This document shows positions 38,568 through 48,427 of a DNA stretch of 64,000 nt, in pieces (positions within the stretch are counted from its first letter, which is position 1; each line of letters starts with the position of its first letter). The position numbers and the translations under genes were made by a program. Below the pieces are notes generated by a model, which ran no database searches, was not told where the DNA came from, and worked only from the letters and a program-made list of their open reading frames with translations. The DNA is taken from positions 1 through 64,000 of the forward strand of contig QOQK01000001.1 of NCBI GenBank assembly GCA_003331985.1, in the 5' to 3' direction. This stretch comes from PS1 clade bacterium. GTDB taxonomy: Bacteria > Pseudomonadota > Alphaproteobacteria > RS24.

Positions 38568-39587
38568 TCATTTGTTTTTAAGCTTTAGCGTTTTCTTTTT
38601 TGATGTCGTTTTAGTCTCTGACATCTTCCAGGGTGTCATATTTTTTTCGGGTAGATTTTTAGGGGGCTTATCACTTTGAGATTTTTCTTTATGCGATTTT
38701 GCCTTGAAAGAGGTGTCCGATTTAGAAACTGATTTAGAAACTGGTTTATTTTGCGCCCGTGCCGGTTTCTTTTCTGGGCGGTCTGCCGTTTGCTTGCTTC
38801 GGGTTTTCGGTTTGACCTGCGGCACGCGCCCCTCTGCAATATCGGACCATGTTGAGCCCAGTTGCTGACGCAAAACACGACGAGGAACTTCTTCAACAGC
38901 ACCGGTTTCCAAATTGCCGAGTTGAAATGGCCCAAATGAAAGCCTAATCAAGCGATTAACTTCCAAGCCGACATAGCTGAGAAGTTTTTTGACCTCACGG
39001 TTCTTGCCTTCTCTAAGCGAAATTGTTAGCCAGACATTCCCGCCTTGCTGGCGTTCAACATCTACATCAACACCGCGATAATGAACATCCTCAAGGGTGA
39101 TACCCTTTTTTAGCTCGAGTAATTTTCGCTGATCAGGTCTACCGTAAGCGCGAACACGGTACCGCCGCAACCAGCCAGTTTCAGGTAACTCAAGATAACG
39201 CTTAAGCCCCCCATCATTCGTTAGCAACAACAAGCCTTCGGTATTAATATCCAGTCGCCCGACAGACAATACACGCGGCAAATTATCGGGTAATTTTGAA
39301 AAAATTGTTGCACGGCCTTGCGGGTCACGTTCAGTCGTGACAAGGCCACGCGGCTTATAATACCGCCATAGTCGCGGTGAATCAGGTTGAGCCAGTTCTT
39401 TCCCGTCAACCGTGATACGATCGGAGGGTAGAACATTCAATGCAGGCGAATTAATGGTTTTTCCGTTAACTGTTACACGCCCAGCCTGAATAATCGTCTC
39501 AGCTTCACGCCTGGATGACAGACCCGAGCGAGCCAAAACCTTGGCTATGCGGTCGCCTTTAATTGCCTGATTTATCTTGTCATTCAT
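38568..39587 (-). CDS. RsuA/RluB-family pseudouridine synthase with basic tail
   Basis: An S4 domain (AKVLARSGLSSRREAETIIQ, residues about 17-65) precedes a pseudouridine synthase domain with the catalytic VGRLDINTEGLLLLTNDG. The later REGKNREVKKLL and LIRLSFGPFQLG motifs place it in the RluB/RsuA group, most likely RluB acting on 23S rRNA. The last 95 residues or so are a low-complexity Lys/Ser/Pro-rich tail, probably disordered and RNA-binding. A 12-base tandem repeat in the tail (38719-38743) encodes repeated KSVS-like residues. Followed by rsmD. Confidence 0.9.
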   Translation of the reverse strand: MNDKINQAIKGDRIAKVLARSGLSSRREAETIIQAGRVTVNGKTINSPALNVLPSDRITVDGKELAQPDSPRLWRYYKPRGLVTTERDPQGRATIFSKLPDNLPRVLSVGRLDINTEGLLLLTNDGGLKRYLELPETGWLRRYRVRAYGRPDQRKLLELKKGITLEDVHYRGVDVDVERQQGGNVWLTISLREGKNREVKKLLSYVGLEVNRLIRLSFGPFQLGNLETGAVEEVPRRVLRQQLGSTWSDIAEGRVPQVKPKTRSKQTADRPEKKPARAQNKPVSKSVSKSDTSFKAKSHKEKSQSDKPPKNLPEKNMTPWKMSETKTTSKKKTLKLKNK

Positions 39588-39641
39588 AATGCACCATGTA
39601 GCATTATATTTTCAGAAAGTCCTGAGAATGTTGACCACCTA

Positions 39642-40136
39642 ATGAATGACCCAGTAACACCATCAAGCAAACCTCAAGCCAAGCCGAACGCTTCACCTAT
39701 GCAACTAGCCCTTCAGCAAGCTGTGGCCGCAGCAGAACGAGGAGAAGTGCCTGTTGGCGCCGTCATCACAGATGCAAAGGGGTATGTAATTGCAGCCAAT
39801 GGCAATAGAATTATAGAATATGCCGACCCCACAGCGCATGCCGAGATGTTGGTCATCCGTGAGGCAACGACGGCGTTAAAAAATGAACGGCTCGTTGATT
39901 GCAATCTCTATGTAACGCTGGAACCTTGCCCTATGTGCGCTGGGGCTATCTCGCTCGCGCGCATCAAACGGCTTTATTATGGAGCTGCAGATGAAAAAGC
40001 CGGCGGCGCAGAGCATGGCATAAGATTATTTTCTCACCCATCATGTCATCACCGCCCAGAGGTTTACGGCGGGATAGAAGAAATTGCATGTGCGACAATT
40101 TTACAGAGTTTTTTTGCCGCTAGGCGTCAATCATAA
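39642..40136 (+). CDS. tadA: tRNA-specific adenosine deaminase
   Basis: TadA converts A34 to inosine in tRNA-Arg(ACG). The 164-residue protein has the zinc and catalytic motifs: PTAHAEMLVIREA and LEPCPMCAGAISLARI. The tRNA-interacting RLYYGAADEKAGGAEHG follows. An N-terminal stretch of about 20 residues precedes the domain. Divergent from the pseudouridine synthase gene. The gene should be essential. Confidence 0.95.
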   Translation: MNDPVTPSSKPQAKPNASPMQLALQQAVAAAERGEVPVGAVITDAKGYVIAANGNRIIEYADPTAHAEMLVIREATTALKNERLVDCNLYVTLEPCPMCAGAISLARIKRLYYGAADEKAGGAEHGIRLFSHPSCHHRPEVYGGIEEIACATILQSFFAARRQS

Positions 40137-40189
40137 CTTGCATCAAATCTCCATTCATCTGAGTATAATGCCCATTAAGGAGAAGCCCA

Positions 40190-41413
40190 ATGAATTTCGA
40201 TTATTCTGATAAAACCAAGTCACTGATTGATGATGTCTCAAGCTTTATGGATAAACATATTTATCCTGCTGAGCCGATTTACAATCAGCAGATGAAAGAT
40301 TTTGGAGATGATCGCTGGCAGGTCGTTCCGGTTCTGGAGGATTTGAAAGTCAAAGCGCAGGAAGCAGGCCTTTGGAATTTGTTTCTGCCTGAAAGTAGTT
40401 TAGGTGCTGGCCTAACTAATTTGGAATATGCTCCCCTCGCCGAATTAATGGGTCGGGTAGTCTTCGCCTCCGAAGTGTTTAATTGCAGTGCGCCTGATAC
40501 AGGCAATATGGAAGTGCTTGTCCGTTACGGTACACCAGCACAACAGGAAAAATGGCTGACACCTCTTCTTGCCGGAGAAATCCGCTCTGCGTTTTTGATG
40601 ACTGAGCCTGATGTCGCTTCCTCAGACGCTACAAATATCAAAACCTCTATCACTCGCGATGGTGACGAATATGTCATTAATGGTCGTAAATGGTGGTCCT
40701 CTGGCCTCGGTGACCCGAGATGTAAAGTGACAATCCTGATGGGAAAATCCGATTTTGATGCCCCCCGTCACCAACAGCAATCCATGATTCTTGTCCCAGT
40801 CGATACGCCCGGCGTTGAAATTATAAGACCCCTGACTGTTTTCGGTTATGATGATGCCCCGCATGGTCACATGGAAGTAAAGTTGGATAATGTGCGCGTA
40901 CCGGCCGAAAATATGCTGCTGGGCGAAGGTAGAGGATTTGAAATCGCCCAAGGACGTCTCGGCCCAGGTCGTATCCATCATTGCATGAGAACAATTGGTC
41001 TTGCCGAACGCGCTCTTGAAAAAATGTGCGCGCGCCTCGCTTCACGCCAAGTTTTCGGTAAGAAAATCTATGAACATTCACTCTGGGAAGAGCGCATTGC
41101 GGAAGCCAGAACTGATTTGGAAATGACCCGTCTCCTATGCCTTAAAGCTGCCCATATGATGGATACAGTCGGAAATAAAGTGGCACAAGCAGAGATTGCC
41201 ATGATTAAAGTTGCCGGTCCGAAGACAGCGCTTAAAATCATTGATAATGCAATACAGTCCCATGGCGGCGGTGGTGTCAGTCAAGATTTTGATTTGGCTA
41301 AAATGTATACAAATGCGCGCACCATGCGTTTGGTTGATGGTCCTGATGAAGTTCATAACCGCGCTATTGCCCGTATTGAAATGAAAAAATATATTGATCA
41401 GTCGCAAGCCTAA
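40190..41413 (+). CDS. Acyl-CoA dehydrogenase, ACAD10/11-like
   Basis: FAD-dependent acyl-CoA dehydrogenase, 407 residues. Motifs include [16 protein letters not shown] (FAD and substrate binding), [59 protein letters not shown] in two blocks, and [18 protein letters not shown] plus [16 protein letters not shown] at the C-terminus. GPDEVH is typical of the ACAD10/11-like group. A strong AGGAG ribosome site precedes the ATG. It ends 3 bases from the convergent mutL stop. Possible partner of the phosphotransferase at 36.9 kb. Confidence 0.9.
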   Translation: MNFDYSDKTKSLIDDVSSFMDKHIYPAEPIYNQQMKDFGDDRWQVVPVLEDLKVKAQEAGLWNLFLPESSLGAGLTNLEYAPLAELMGRVVFASEVFNCSAPDTGNMEVLVRYGTPAQQEKWLTPLLAGEIRSAFLMTEPDVASSDATNIKTSITRDGDEYVINGRKWWSSGLGDPRCKVTILMGKSDFDAPRHQQQSMILVPVDTPGVEIIRPLTVFGYDDAPHGHMEVKLDNVRVPAENMLLGEGRGFEIAQGRLGPGRIHHCMRTIGLAERALEKMCARLASRQVFGKKIYEHSLWEERIAEARTDLEMTRLLCLKAAHMMDTVGNKVAQAEIAMIKVAGPKTALKIIDNAIQSHGGGGVSQDFDLAKMYTNARTMRLVDGPDEVHNRAIARIEMKKYIDQSQA

Positions 41414-41416
41414 AAA

Positions 41417-43321
41417 CTAGCGACGTCCAAATAGTTTTTCGATATCAGCCAATTTTAGCTCCACATAGGTTGGGCGACCATGATTGCATTGCCCGGCATG
41501 TGGTGTGGCTTCCATCTCGCGTAACAATGCATTCATTTCCGTGCCATTGAGCCTACGCCCGGCCCGCACCGAGCCGTGACAAGCAAGCGTGCTGCATATT
41601 TCTTCAAGTTTTTCCTTAATGGCAAGTGCTGCCCCAAGCTCCGCAATTTCATCCGCCAGATCCTGCACGAGCTGCTTGACATCCGCGCTCCTAAAAAGGG
41701 TCGGAATTTCTCGAACCAGAACCGCACCATCGCCAAAGCTTTCAAGTACAAATCCAATCTCTGCAAGCTCTGTACTTCGCGCCATAAGGCGGTCAGTCTC
41801 GGTGCTATCAAGCTCGACAACTTCGGGCAGGAGCAAAATTTGACGCTCGACCCCTTTGGCCGCCATACCCTCTTTCATGCGCTCATAAACCAGTCTCTCA
41901 TGAGCGGCATGCTGGTCAACAATCACCAGCCCGTCACCAGTCTGGGCGAGAACATAAGTCTCGTGAAGCTGTGCGCGTGCCAACCCCAGAGGGTAAGAGT
42001 CTAAACTCTCAGTTGGGTTTTCACTCCCACCCATCCCGGCTTGACCGGTTTGGTCTTCACTAATCTGGGCTTCGCTGGCATGAGGTGGCGCTTCATAACC
42101 ACTAAGTTGGGCAAAACCGCCCTGTTGCCCATCGACTTCACGGGGTTGCGTCATATCCAACATGGGAGGCGCTGAGGGTCTTTCACCTCGACCACCAAGC
42201 CCATAGGACGGCACGGAAAAAGATCTTAATGCTGTATCCGCCACCGTTGTTGAAGCTCGGTGGCCCGCTTCTGCGAGTGCTGTTCTGAGCGCTCCGACAA
42301 TCATACTACGTGTCAAACCTGGATCCCGAAAACGCACCTCGGTTTTAGCCGGATGAACATTCACATCAACCTCCGAGGAGTCAAGATCAACAAAAAGCGC
42401 TACTGCAGGGTGTCGATTGCGCGCCAGAAAATCCTGATATGCACCTCGCACCGCACCGTTCAGAAGACGATCTTTAACAGGACGGCCATTAACAAAAAGA
42501 TACTGCATTTGCGCGGTTGCACGATTAAATGTCGGCAACCCGGCAAAACCCGTAAGACGCATATACCCTTTTTCTGTCTCCCTTTCGGCAGAAACAGGCA
42601 CGGCATTACGTCCAAAATCCTGCCCCATAACACCAGCAAGGCGGTTTAGACGAGATGTATCTGAAACATCAGGCTCAGCTGTAACTGCAAAACTCCTTCG
42701 CCCCTCCGAAGTCAGACTAAAACCAACCTCTGGATATGCCATGGCCAGTCGGCGAACCACATCGCCAACAGCTGTGGTTTCGGCCCGGTCGCTTTTTAAG
42801 AACTTTAAACGCGCTGGGGTTGCGAAAAATAAATCCCTAACCTCTATGCGCGTGCCATGTGAGCCCGATGTCGGCTTTAAATCACCAACTTTTCCAGCCG
42901 TTAACGTTAATTGCATAGCTGAATTTATATCGTTCTCGCCACCAGAAGCATGGTCTTGCAGAGGTCGGGATGTAATAGTCATTTTCGACACAGCCCCAAT
43001 TGAAGGTAATGCCTCGCCACGAAAACCGAGCGTGGATACACGAAACAGGCGATCCCCATCATCGCCCTCCGGCAATTTAGATGTCGCATGACGTTCAATC
43101 GCAAGCATCATGTCATCGGAGCTCATGCCGTGACCATTATCACTGACAATAATCAAAGACTTCCCGCCGGCACCCAAGGTTATGTCAATGCGGTTAGCAT
43201 CTGCGTCAATTGCATTTTCGACAAGTTCTTTGACGACGCTGAAAGGTCGCTCAACTACCTCACCCGCAGCAATACGATTAATTGTTCCCTCAGGTAATTT
43301 GCGTATCTTTTTTTCAAACAT
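41417..43321 (-). CDS. mutL: DNA mismatch repair protein MutL
   Basis: MutL couples mismatch recognition to strand incision. The 634-residue protein has the N-terminal GHKL ATPase motifs [28 protein letters not shown] and [16 protein letters not shown]. Its C-terminal domain contains the endonuclease motif [12 protein letters not shown] (form DQHA-x2-E-x4-E), so this MutL should nick DNA itself, as expected in organisms without MutH. A further conserved [11 protein letters not shown] and [10 protein letters not shown] lie near the C-terminus. Confidence 0.96.
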   Translation of the reverse strand: MFEKKIRKLPEGTINRIAAGEVVERPFSVVKELVENAIDADANRIDITLGAGGKSLIIVSDNGHGMSSDDMMLAIERHATSKLPEGDDGDRLFRVSTLGFRGEALPSIGAVSKMTITSRPLQDHASGGENDINSAMQLTLTAGKVGDLKPTSGSHGTRIEVRDLFFATPARLKFLKSDRAETTAVGDVVRRLAMAYPEVGFSLTSEGRRSFAVTAEPDVSDTSRLNRLAGVMGQDFGRNAVPVSAERETEKGYMRLTGFAGLPTFNRATAQMQYLFVNGRPVKDRLLNGAVRGAYQDFLARNRHPAVALFVDLDSSEVDVNVHPAKTEVRFRDPGLTRSMIVGALRTALAEAGHRASTTVADTALRSFSVPSYGLGGRGERPSAPPMLDMTQPREVDGQQGGFAQLSGYEAPPHASEAQISEDQTGQAGMGGSENPTESLDSYPLGLARAQLHETYVLAQTGDGLVIVDQHAAHERLVYERMKEGMAAKGVERQILLLPEVVELDSTETDRLMARSTELAEIGFVLESFGDGAVLVREIPTLFRSADVKQLVQDLADEIAELGAALAIKEKLEEICSTLACHGSVRAGRRLNGTEMNALLREMEATPHAGQCNHGRPTYVELKLADIEKLFGRR

Positions 43322-43427
43322 TTTTGTGTTACCAGACTGATTCTTTTTTCATTTTAACAAAATCATCTCCCTTGCGTCGCCCCATAGAGGCGATTAGCAT
43401 GTTGATAAATCTATGAGGGTTGAAAAC

Positions 43428-45692
43428 ATGTCAGACACAAACAACAACAATTCATCCAATACTGCCAAAATTATCTCCGGGGTTATTCTCGGACTTATTT
43501 TATTTTGCAGCTTTTATGTGGTTGGCATCTACCTAGACCTCTATGGCAAAACCCGTGACGCAGGGCTTATTCAAGCTGGAGGCCTCGAACCGGAAATCAT
43601 TTCCCAGCGAGTAGATACGCAACAAGCCGCCATTGGTCAAATGGATGAAAATAACGAAGCTCAAATCTTATTCGGTGATTTACATGTTCATAGCACCTTC
43701 TCAACCGATGCATTTTTATGGTCCATGCCACTTTATGGCGGCGAAGGTGTTTATCCAATCGCAGATGCGTGCGATTATGCGCGCTACTGCTCTGGCATAG
43801 ATTTTTGGGCAATCACCGACCATGCAGAGGCCACAACAAAAAAGAGATGGTCACAAACCAAGCAATCGCTGCGTGATTGTAATGCCCGCGCGGGTGACCC
43901 ATCTAACCCGGATATGATTAGTTATCTTGGCTTTGAGTGGTCTCAAGTCGGCGCTACACCAGAAACGCATTATGGTCATAAAAATGTAATTTTTGAAGGT
44001 CTTGAGGATAAAGAGCTGGCTATGCGCCCTATTGCCTCCGGCGGTCTGGCAACTGAGGTGCTTCGTAATCAGTCCTCAAATATGATGCCGCGTTCAACCG
44101 TATTTCTAGATTTTGAGAATCGTCAGGTCTATTACGACATCAGAAAATATCTCGCAGAGATTGGAGAGGCACCATCATGCGACCCGACATTACCTTCAAA
44201 CGAATTGCCGGAAGATTGCTTTGAAATTGCCGAAACACCCGTTGATTTAGTGGAGCGCCTTGGGCAACAAAATCTAGACCCTTTGATTATTCCGCATGGC
44301 TCAAGCTGGGGCTTTTATACCCCGTTCCTAACCAACTGGGACAAGCAACTTAAAACTGCTATGTATCCTGAGAAATTTAAGCTGATTGAAATTATGTCCG
44401 GTCATGGTAATTCCGAGGAATATAGGGATTATAAAAACGCTATTCCCGGTGAAGACGGCATGCTCGCTTGCCCTGAACCCACAGAAAATTTCACACCATT
44501 ATGTCAACGAGCTGGTGAAATTTTAATGGAAAGATGCCTGGCATCAGGTGAGGCACAGGATGTTTGCGATGACCGCGCTGAATATGCCCGTTTTGCTGCA
44601 GTCAATATGATTACAGCCGGGCATTTATCTATTGGGGCCAGCGAACCAAGCGATTGGCTTGATACGGGTCAATGCATTGACTGTTTCAGACCTTCCTTCA
44701 ATCACCGCCCCGGCACAAGCATCCAATATGGGCTAGCGATTTCCAATTTTGACGACCCTGAAAATCCTACCCGGTTTAACTGGGGCTTTATATCAGCCAG
44801 TGACAATCACCGCGCCCGACCCGGCACCGGCTATAAGCCTGCCCAAAGATTGCGGACTACCGAAATGGCACGTATCGAGTCGGATTATCTGATTGATATG
44901 ATGCGTCAGACTAGTGAAGAATATGCCGAAGCAGAATTAGAGACACTTGAAGATAGGCGTGACGATCTTAGCTTCAATATGCTGGAAGTTGAACGACAAG
45001 GCAGTTACTGGACAACAGGGGGTCTGGCGGCGGTTCATACACCAAGCCGTGACCGCAAGTCGGTTTTTAATGCTATGGAAAACCGTCAGGTTTATGCCAC
45101 ATCCGGCCCGCGAATTTTGCTCTGGTTTGATATGAAAACGACCAAAGAAACAATACGCATGGGCGGCACAACTAGCTCAGATGTCAACCCGACATTCAGC
45201 GTCAAGGCAGTTGGTGATTTTGATCAACTCCCCGGATGCCCGAGTCATGTTGTCGATAATCTGGGTACGGAGCGTGTGCAGAAATTATGTGGCGGCGAAT
45301 GTTACAATCCGTCTGATGAAAGATTACCAATCACCCGCATTGAGATTATTCGGATTAAGCCCCAAATATCACCTGATGAAAATGTTGGCGATTTGATTGA
45401 AGACCCATGGCTTGTGCATCAATGTGATACATCTGCAGAGGGTTGCCAATTCAGCTTCACTGATAAGGATTTTGTCAAAGACGGGCGCGATACGACCTAT
45501 TACGCCCGCGCCATTCAAAGCCCGACACAGGTCATTAACGCCGATCCGTTACGTTGTGAATATGACGAAACCGGACAATGTGTAAAAGTTAACCTTTGTT
45601 ACGGTGATTATCGCCAAGATCCTGAAGATCAGTGCGATGACCCATCCGAAGAACGTGCATGGTCTTCTCCAATTTATGTAAATATTAAGTAA
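43428..45692 (+). CDS. DUF3604 protein: membrane-anchored, cysteine-rich PHP-like metallophosphoesterase candidate
   Basis: A large protein, 754 residues from the ATG at 43428, which has GAGGG eight bases upstream; the frame opens at ATG 43413. One N-terminal helix (ISGVILGLILFCSFYVVGIY) anchors it. The rest should be periplasmic: it carries about 20 cysteines, an even number, as in disulfide-rich secreted proteins. PHP-type metal motifs are visible: GDLHVHSTFSTDAF near residue 85, FWAITDHAEATTKKRW, IIPHGSSWGFYTP and FISASDNHRARPGTGY. These are the DUF3604 hallmarks. Substrate unknown. The stop and the next start share one base (TAATG), so it is coupled to the prolyl isomerase gene. Confidence 0.88.
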   Translation: MSDTNNNNSSNTAKIISGVILGLILFCSFYVVGIYLDLYGKTRDAGLIQAGGLEPEIISQRVDTQQAAIGQMDENNEAQILFGDLHVHSTFSTDAFLWSMPLYGGEGVYPIADACDYARYCSGIDFWAITDHAEATTKKRWSQTKQSLRDCNARAGDPSNPDMISYLGFEWSQVGATPETHYGHKNVIFEGLEDKELAMRPIASGGLATEVLRNQSSNMMPRSTVFLDFENRQVYYDIRKYLAEIGEAPSCDPTLPSNELPEDCFEIAETPVDLVERLGQQNLDPLIIPHGSSWGFYTPFLTNWDKQLKTAMYPEKFKLIEIMSGHGNSEEYRDYKNAIPGEDGMLACPEPTENFTPLCQRAGEILMERCLASGEAQDVCDDRAEYARFAAVNMITAGHLSIGASEPSDWLDTGQCIDCFRPSFNHRPGTSIQYGLAISNFDDPENPTRFNWGFISASDNHRARPGTGYKPAQRLRTTEMARIESDYLIDMMRQTSEEYAEAELETLEDRRDDLSFNMLEVERQGSYWTTGGLAAVHTPSRDRKSVFNAMENRQVYATSGPRILLWFDMKTTKETIRMGGTTSSDVNPTFSVKAVGDFDQLPGCPSHVVDNLGTERVQKLCGGECYNPSDERLPITRIEIIRIKPQISPDENVGDLIEDPWLVHQCDTSAEGCQFSFTDKDFVKDGRDTTYYARAIQSPTQVINADPLRCEYDETGQCVKVNLCYGDYRQDPEDQCDDPSEERAWSSPIYVNIK

Positions 45693-46591
45693 TGACTGAT
45701 ATGGAAAAAACGTCCTCAGAAAACCTGCCATATATGCCTGTTCTACTTGGGCTAATGGCACTAGCCGGTCTCATCGTCGCGGTTAGTACAGTGTTTGATA
45801 CACCTCAGCCTGACTATGAAGGCACCGCCGTCGCTTTTGTTAACGAAGCGCCCATACCTGAAACAGGTTACCTCAGAGCCTTATCTATGCTTGAGCAAGA
45901 TAAGCGCGGCCCAATTACAGATGCTGACAGAACCCGCATACTAGATTTATTGATTGAAGAAGAATTGCTCATTCAACGCGCCGATGAGATTAATCTTATT
46001 GGGATTGATAGTTCAGTCCGTAAATCCCTAACAAACGCCATGATACAATTTATCATATCTGAAAATGGCGATACCGAGATAACGGAAGACATTCTCAACT
46101 CGCATTTCTTAAATAACCTCGATTATTTTACCCCGAGCAAACAAATATGGGTGAAACGGATTTATGTAAGAGGCGCACGGGATGATGCTGAACAGCGACT
46201 GCAAGAAATTCGCACGGCCCTCCAGCAGGGGGAAAATTTCGATACTGTCGCGTCGCGGCTTGGTGATGAAATTTTTCCTGAAGTTCCAGACAGCCTATTG
46301 CCGCCAGCAAAATTACAAGCCTATCTAGGGCCAGCTCTGACCCAAACCGTCATTTCTTTGAGTGAAGGGGCAATTACAAATGCTATTCGGGTCGGTAGTG
46401 GGTGGCATTTTTTATATCTTGTGCAACAGCGCAAAGGCGTTGTACCGGAATTTGAAGACATCCGAGATCAAGTCGAAAATGACTATCTCAGAAAAGTTGA
46501 AGAAAAAGCGCTCCGCGATTATCTTGATTGGCTGCGGGAGCGCGCCGATATTGATCAAACCGCCTCTCAACTTCAACCGGCCGATTTTTAG
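45692..46591 (+). CDS. Membrane-anchored parvulin-type peptidylprolyl isomerase (PpiC/SurA-like)
   Basis: A 299-residue protein with one N-terminal helix (PYMPVLLGLMALAGLIVAV) and a SurA/PpiD-like chaperone part (LIEEELLIQRADEINLIG), followed by a parvulin domain at about residues 150-270. That domain contains IWVKRIYVR, LQQGENFDTVASRLGD, ISLSEGAITNAIRVGSGWHFLYLVQQRKG. The protein probably helps fold exported proteins; the cysteine-rich DUF3604 product encoded just before it, with a one-base overlap, is the obvious client. The next gene, HupE-like, starts 12 bases later. Confidence 0.88.
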   Translation: MTDMEKTSSENLPYMPVLLGLMALAGLIVAVSTVFDTPQPDYEGTAVAFVNEAPIPETGYLRALSMLEQDKRGPITDADRTRILDLLIEEELLIQRADEINLIGIDSSVRKSLTNAMIQFIISENGDTEITEDILNSHFLNNLDYFTPSKQIWVKRIYVRGARDDAEQRLQEIRTALQQGENFDTVASRLGDEIFPEVPDSLLPPAKLQAYLGPALTQTVISLSEGAITNAIRVGSGWHFLYLVQQRKGVVPEFEDIRDQVENDYLRKVEEKALRDYLDWLRERADIDQTASQLQPADF

Positions 46592-46603
46592 ACTGGAAAG
46601 CTC

Positions 46604-47908
46604 ATGCTCAAAAGTCTTGTGAAGGCTTGCGCTCAAAAACTGTTTGGCTTTGCATTCATGGTTGCTCTTGCACCAGCTCTATTGGCAAGTCATGAACTTA
46701 TTCTAAGTGGTATTGGCTTAGACAGTGTTCACGCGCATGAAAAAAGTCAGTCATTCTCAAAATGGCGCAGCACCGAAAAAGGTATTGCCGTTATTTTCAC
46801 AGTAGCCGCGCGTCAGGTAACACTTTTACCGCCTACCAATCCTAATGCCCCATCGCTGGAACGTACATTGGGTCAACATTTAGATAACACGATAACATTA
46901 TCAAAACCTGAAGCCCCTTGCATTTCTTCTGGCTTTACGCCCCGCAAAGCCCGCCCTGGCTTTATCAGCATGGAAAATTACTTCATGTGCCCTGCCGAAG
47001 AAGCTGAGGATAGCGATACAGTAACTATTGGCATTGAGAGCTTTATGGATTTCGCAGAAACCCATATTCATTTCGCACAATTCAGGAATGAAACCGGTCA
47101 ATATCGTGGCTATCTATTTAACTATGACCGGAGGCAGGATATTTTGAGCCTTGAAGCTGATGGCAATATGGTCGCTGAGGATATCGGCCTCGTTAAAACC
47201 TTTTTCCGTTATAGTCAAATAGGTATCACTCATATTTTAAGCGGCATTGACCATCTGGTTTTTCTGCTCGGTCTTTTACTTTTGACCAACCGCTTACGTG
47301 ACGTCGTGCTGGTGGTGACCGGCTTCACTATTGGCCACAGTCTGACACTGGGGCTGAGTGCGATGAAGATTGTCTCAACACAGTCTGCCATTGTTGAGGG
47401 GCTTATCGGCTTTACAATTTTAGTTGTTGCTGCCGAGGCTGTTATGGCGCGGCGCAATCTGATGTGGTTGGCAGGTGGTGTATTTGCGCTGATGCTGTTT
47501 TTCATGGGGCTTTATTCCATCATGCTGGAAGCCCCCATGCCAATTAATGGATGGGCCGGTTTGATGCTGTTTGCTGTGGCCTATGGATTTTATTCTCAAA
47601 ACCTAAACATCGTGAGGCAAACTTTGCCTATTATGGTTGTGATTTTTGGTCTCGTTCATGGATTTGGCTTTGCCGGTGTTCTTGTTGAGGCAGGTCTACC
47701 GAATGACCGACTGTTATCAGCGCTTATCGGGTTTAATCTTGGCGTTGAAATCGGTCAACTTTTGATTGTCGCCATCCTCTGGTTCGGTTTCTTCCGGTAT
47801 ATGCATTCACACTTTTCAGAGAAGCTGCGCGGTGCAATAATAGACTTTGCTGGCATCGCTATGTGCGGCGTCGGCATGTTCTGGTTTGCCTCAAGACTAC
47901 TGATTTAA
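46604..47908 (+). CDS. HupE/UreJ-type membrane protein with extracytoplasmic N-domain
   Basis: A signal peptide and an extracytoplasmic domain (about residues 40-200) precede a membrane domain of about six helices. The latter contains the HupE/UreJ core: ILSGIDHLVFLLGLLLL, VVTGFTIGHSLTLGLSA and VHGFGFAGVLVEAGLP. Conserved His, Asp and Glu in these helices are thought to bind metal, and HupE/UreJ proteins move nickel. No hydrogenase or urease genes are present, so a different metal or role is likely. Last gene of the DUF3604-parvulin-HupE unit. 434 residues. Confidence 0.88.
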   Translation: MLKSLVKACAQKLFGFAFMVALAPALLASHELILSGIGLDSVHAHEKSQSFSKWRSTEKGIAVIFTVAARQVTLLPPTNPNAPSLERTLGQHLDNTITLSKPEAPCISSGFTPRKARPGFISMENYFMCPAEEAEDSDTVTIGIESFMDFAETHIHFAQFRNETGQYRGYLFNYDRRQDILSLEADGNMVAEDIGLVKTFFRYSQIGITHILSGIDHLVFLLGLLLLTNRLRDVVLVVTGFTIGHSLTLGLSAMKIVSTQSAIVEGLIGFTILVVAAEAVMARRNLMWLAGGVFALMLFFMGLYSIMLEAPMPINGWAGLMLFAVAYGFYSQNLNIVRQTLPIMVVIFGLVHGFGFAGVLVEAGLPNDRLLSALIGFNLGVEIGQLLIVAILWFGFFRYMHSHFSEKLRGAIIDFAGIAMCGVGMFWFASRLLI

Positions 47909-47917
47909 GTATTGATT

Positions 47918-48427
47918 TTACTTTAACTTTTGAGGGGCGATAAGCACACCATCAGCATCGGCATATAGCCATGCGCCAGGGTAGATATTAACCCCATCAA
48001 TACGAAGCGGGACATTAATACTGCCCACACCACGTTTGACGCTCTTTTTAGGATGTGTACCCAAGGCTTTAATCCCGACATTAGCTTCAGCCAATTCAAG
48101 CGTATCTCTTACAAAACCATTTATCACAATGCCGGCCCAACCATTCGCTTCAGCAAGCTCGCCCAGATTGCCACCAAGTAGGGCGCACCGGGTGGAGCCG
48201 TGACCATCAACGACAATCACCTGCCCCTCCCCCTTACTTTCCAGCAATTCTCTCAGCGCTCCATTATCCTCAAATGTATCGAGTGTCACAATCGGCCCGC
48301 TGAAAGCTAAGCGCTTCCCAAAATCTCTGAACGCCAGCCCGAGATAAGCCAGTTCGTCAGAGTAAGCATCTGACAAGTCGGCTGTGCAAATTAACTCTCC
48401 GGGTGTTGGTTCAGAAGTTCCAGCCAT
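47918..48427 (-). CDS. RraA family protein (ribonuclease E regulator-like / aldolase-like)
   Basis: A 169-residue protein of the RraA fold. Family motifs are STADLSDAYS-like TADLSDAYSDELAYLG at the N-terminus, VIVDGHGSTRCALLGGNLGE and GWAGIVINGFVRDTLEL. In metal-dependent HMG/oxaloacetate aldolases of this fold an Asp follows the Arg; here it is Cys (TRC), so the RraA-type role in inhibiting RNase E fits better. The start overlaps the aceA stop by one base, so it is expressed with isocitrate lyase. Convergent with the HupE-like gene. Confidence 0.85.
   Translation of the reverse strand: MAGTSEPTPGELICTADLSDAYSDELAYLGLAFRDFGKRLAFSGPIVTLDTFEDNGALRELLESKGEGQVIVVDGHGSTRCALLGGNLGELAEANGWAGIVINGFVRDTLELAEANVGIKALGTHPKKSVKRGVGSINVPLRIDGVNIYPGAWLYADADGVLIAPQKLK

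Noticed and set aside
40622-41407. Several long open frames antisense to the acyl-CoA dehydrogenase and other genes
   Set aside because: They lie fully inside well-supported genes, have no family resemblance or ribosome sites, and arise from the codon pattern of the sense gene.
43379-43392. TCGCC / GGCGA hairpin before the DUF3604 gene
   Set aside because: Five pairs only, no T-run, and no sign of conservation; not enough for a regulatory call.
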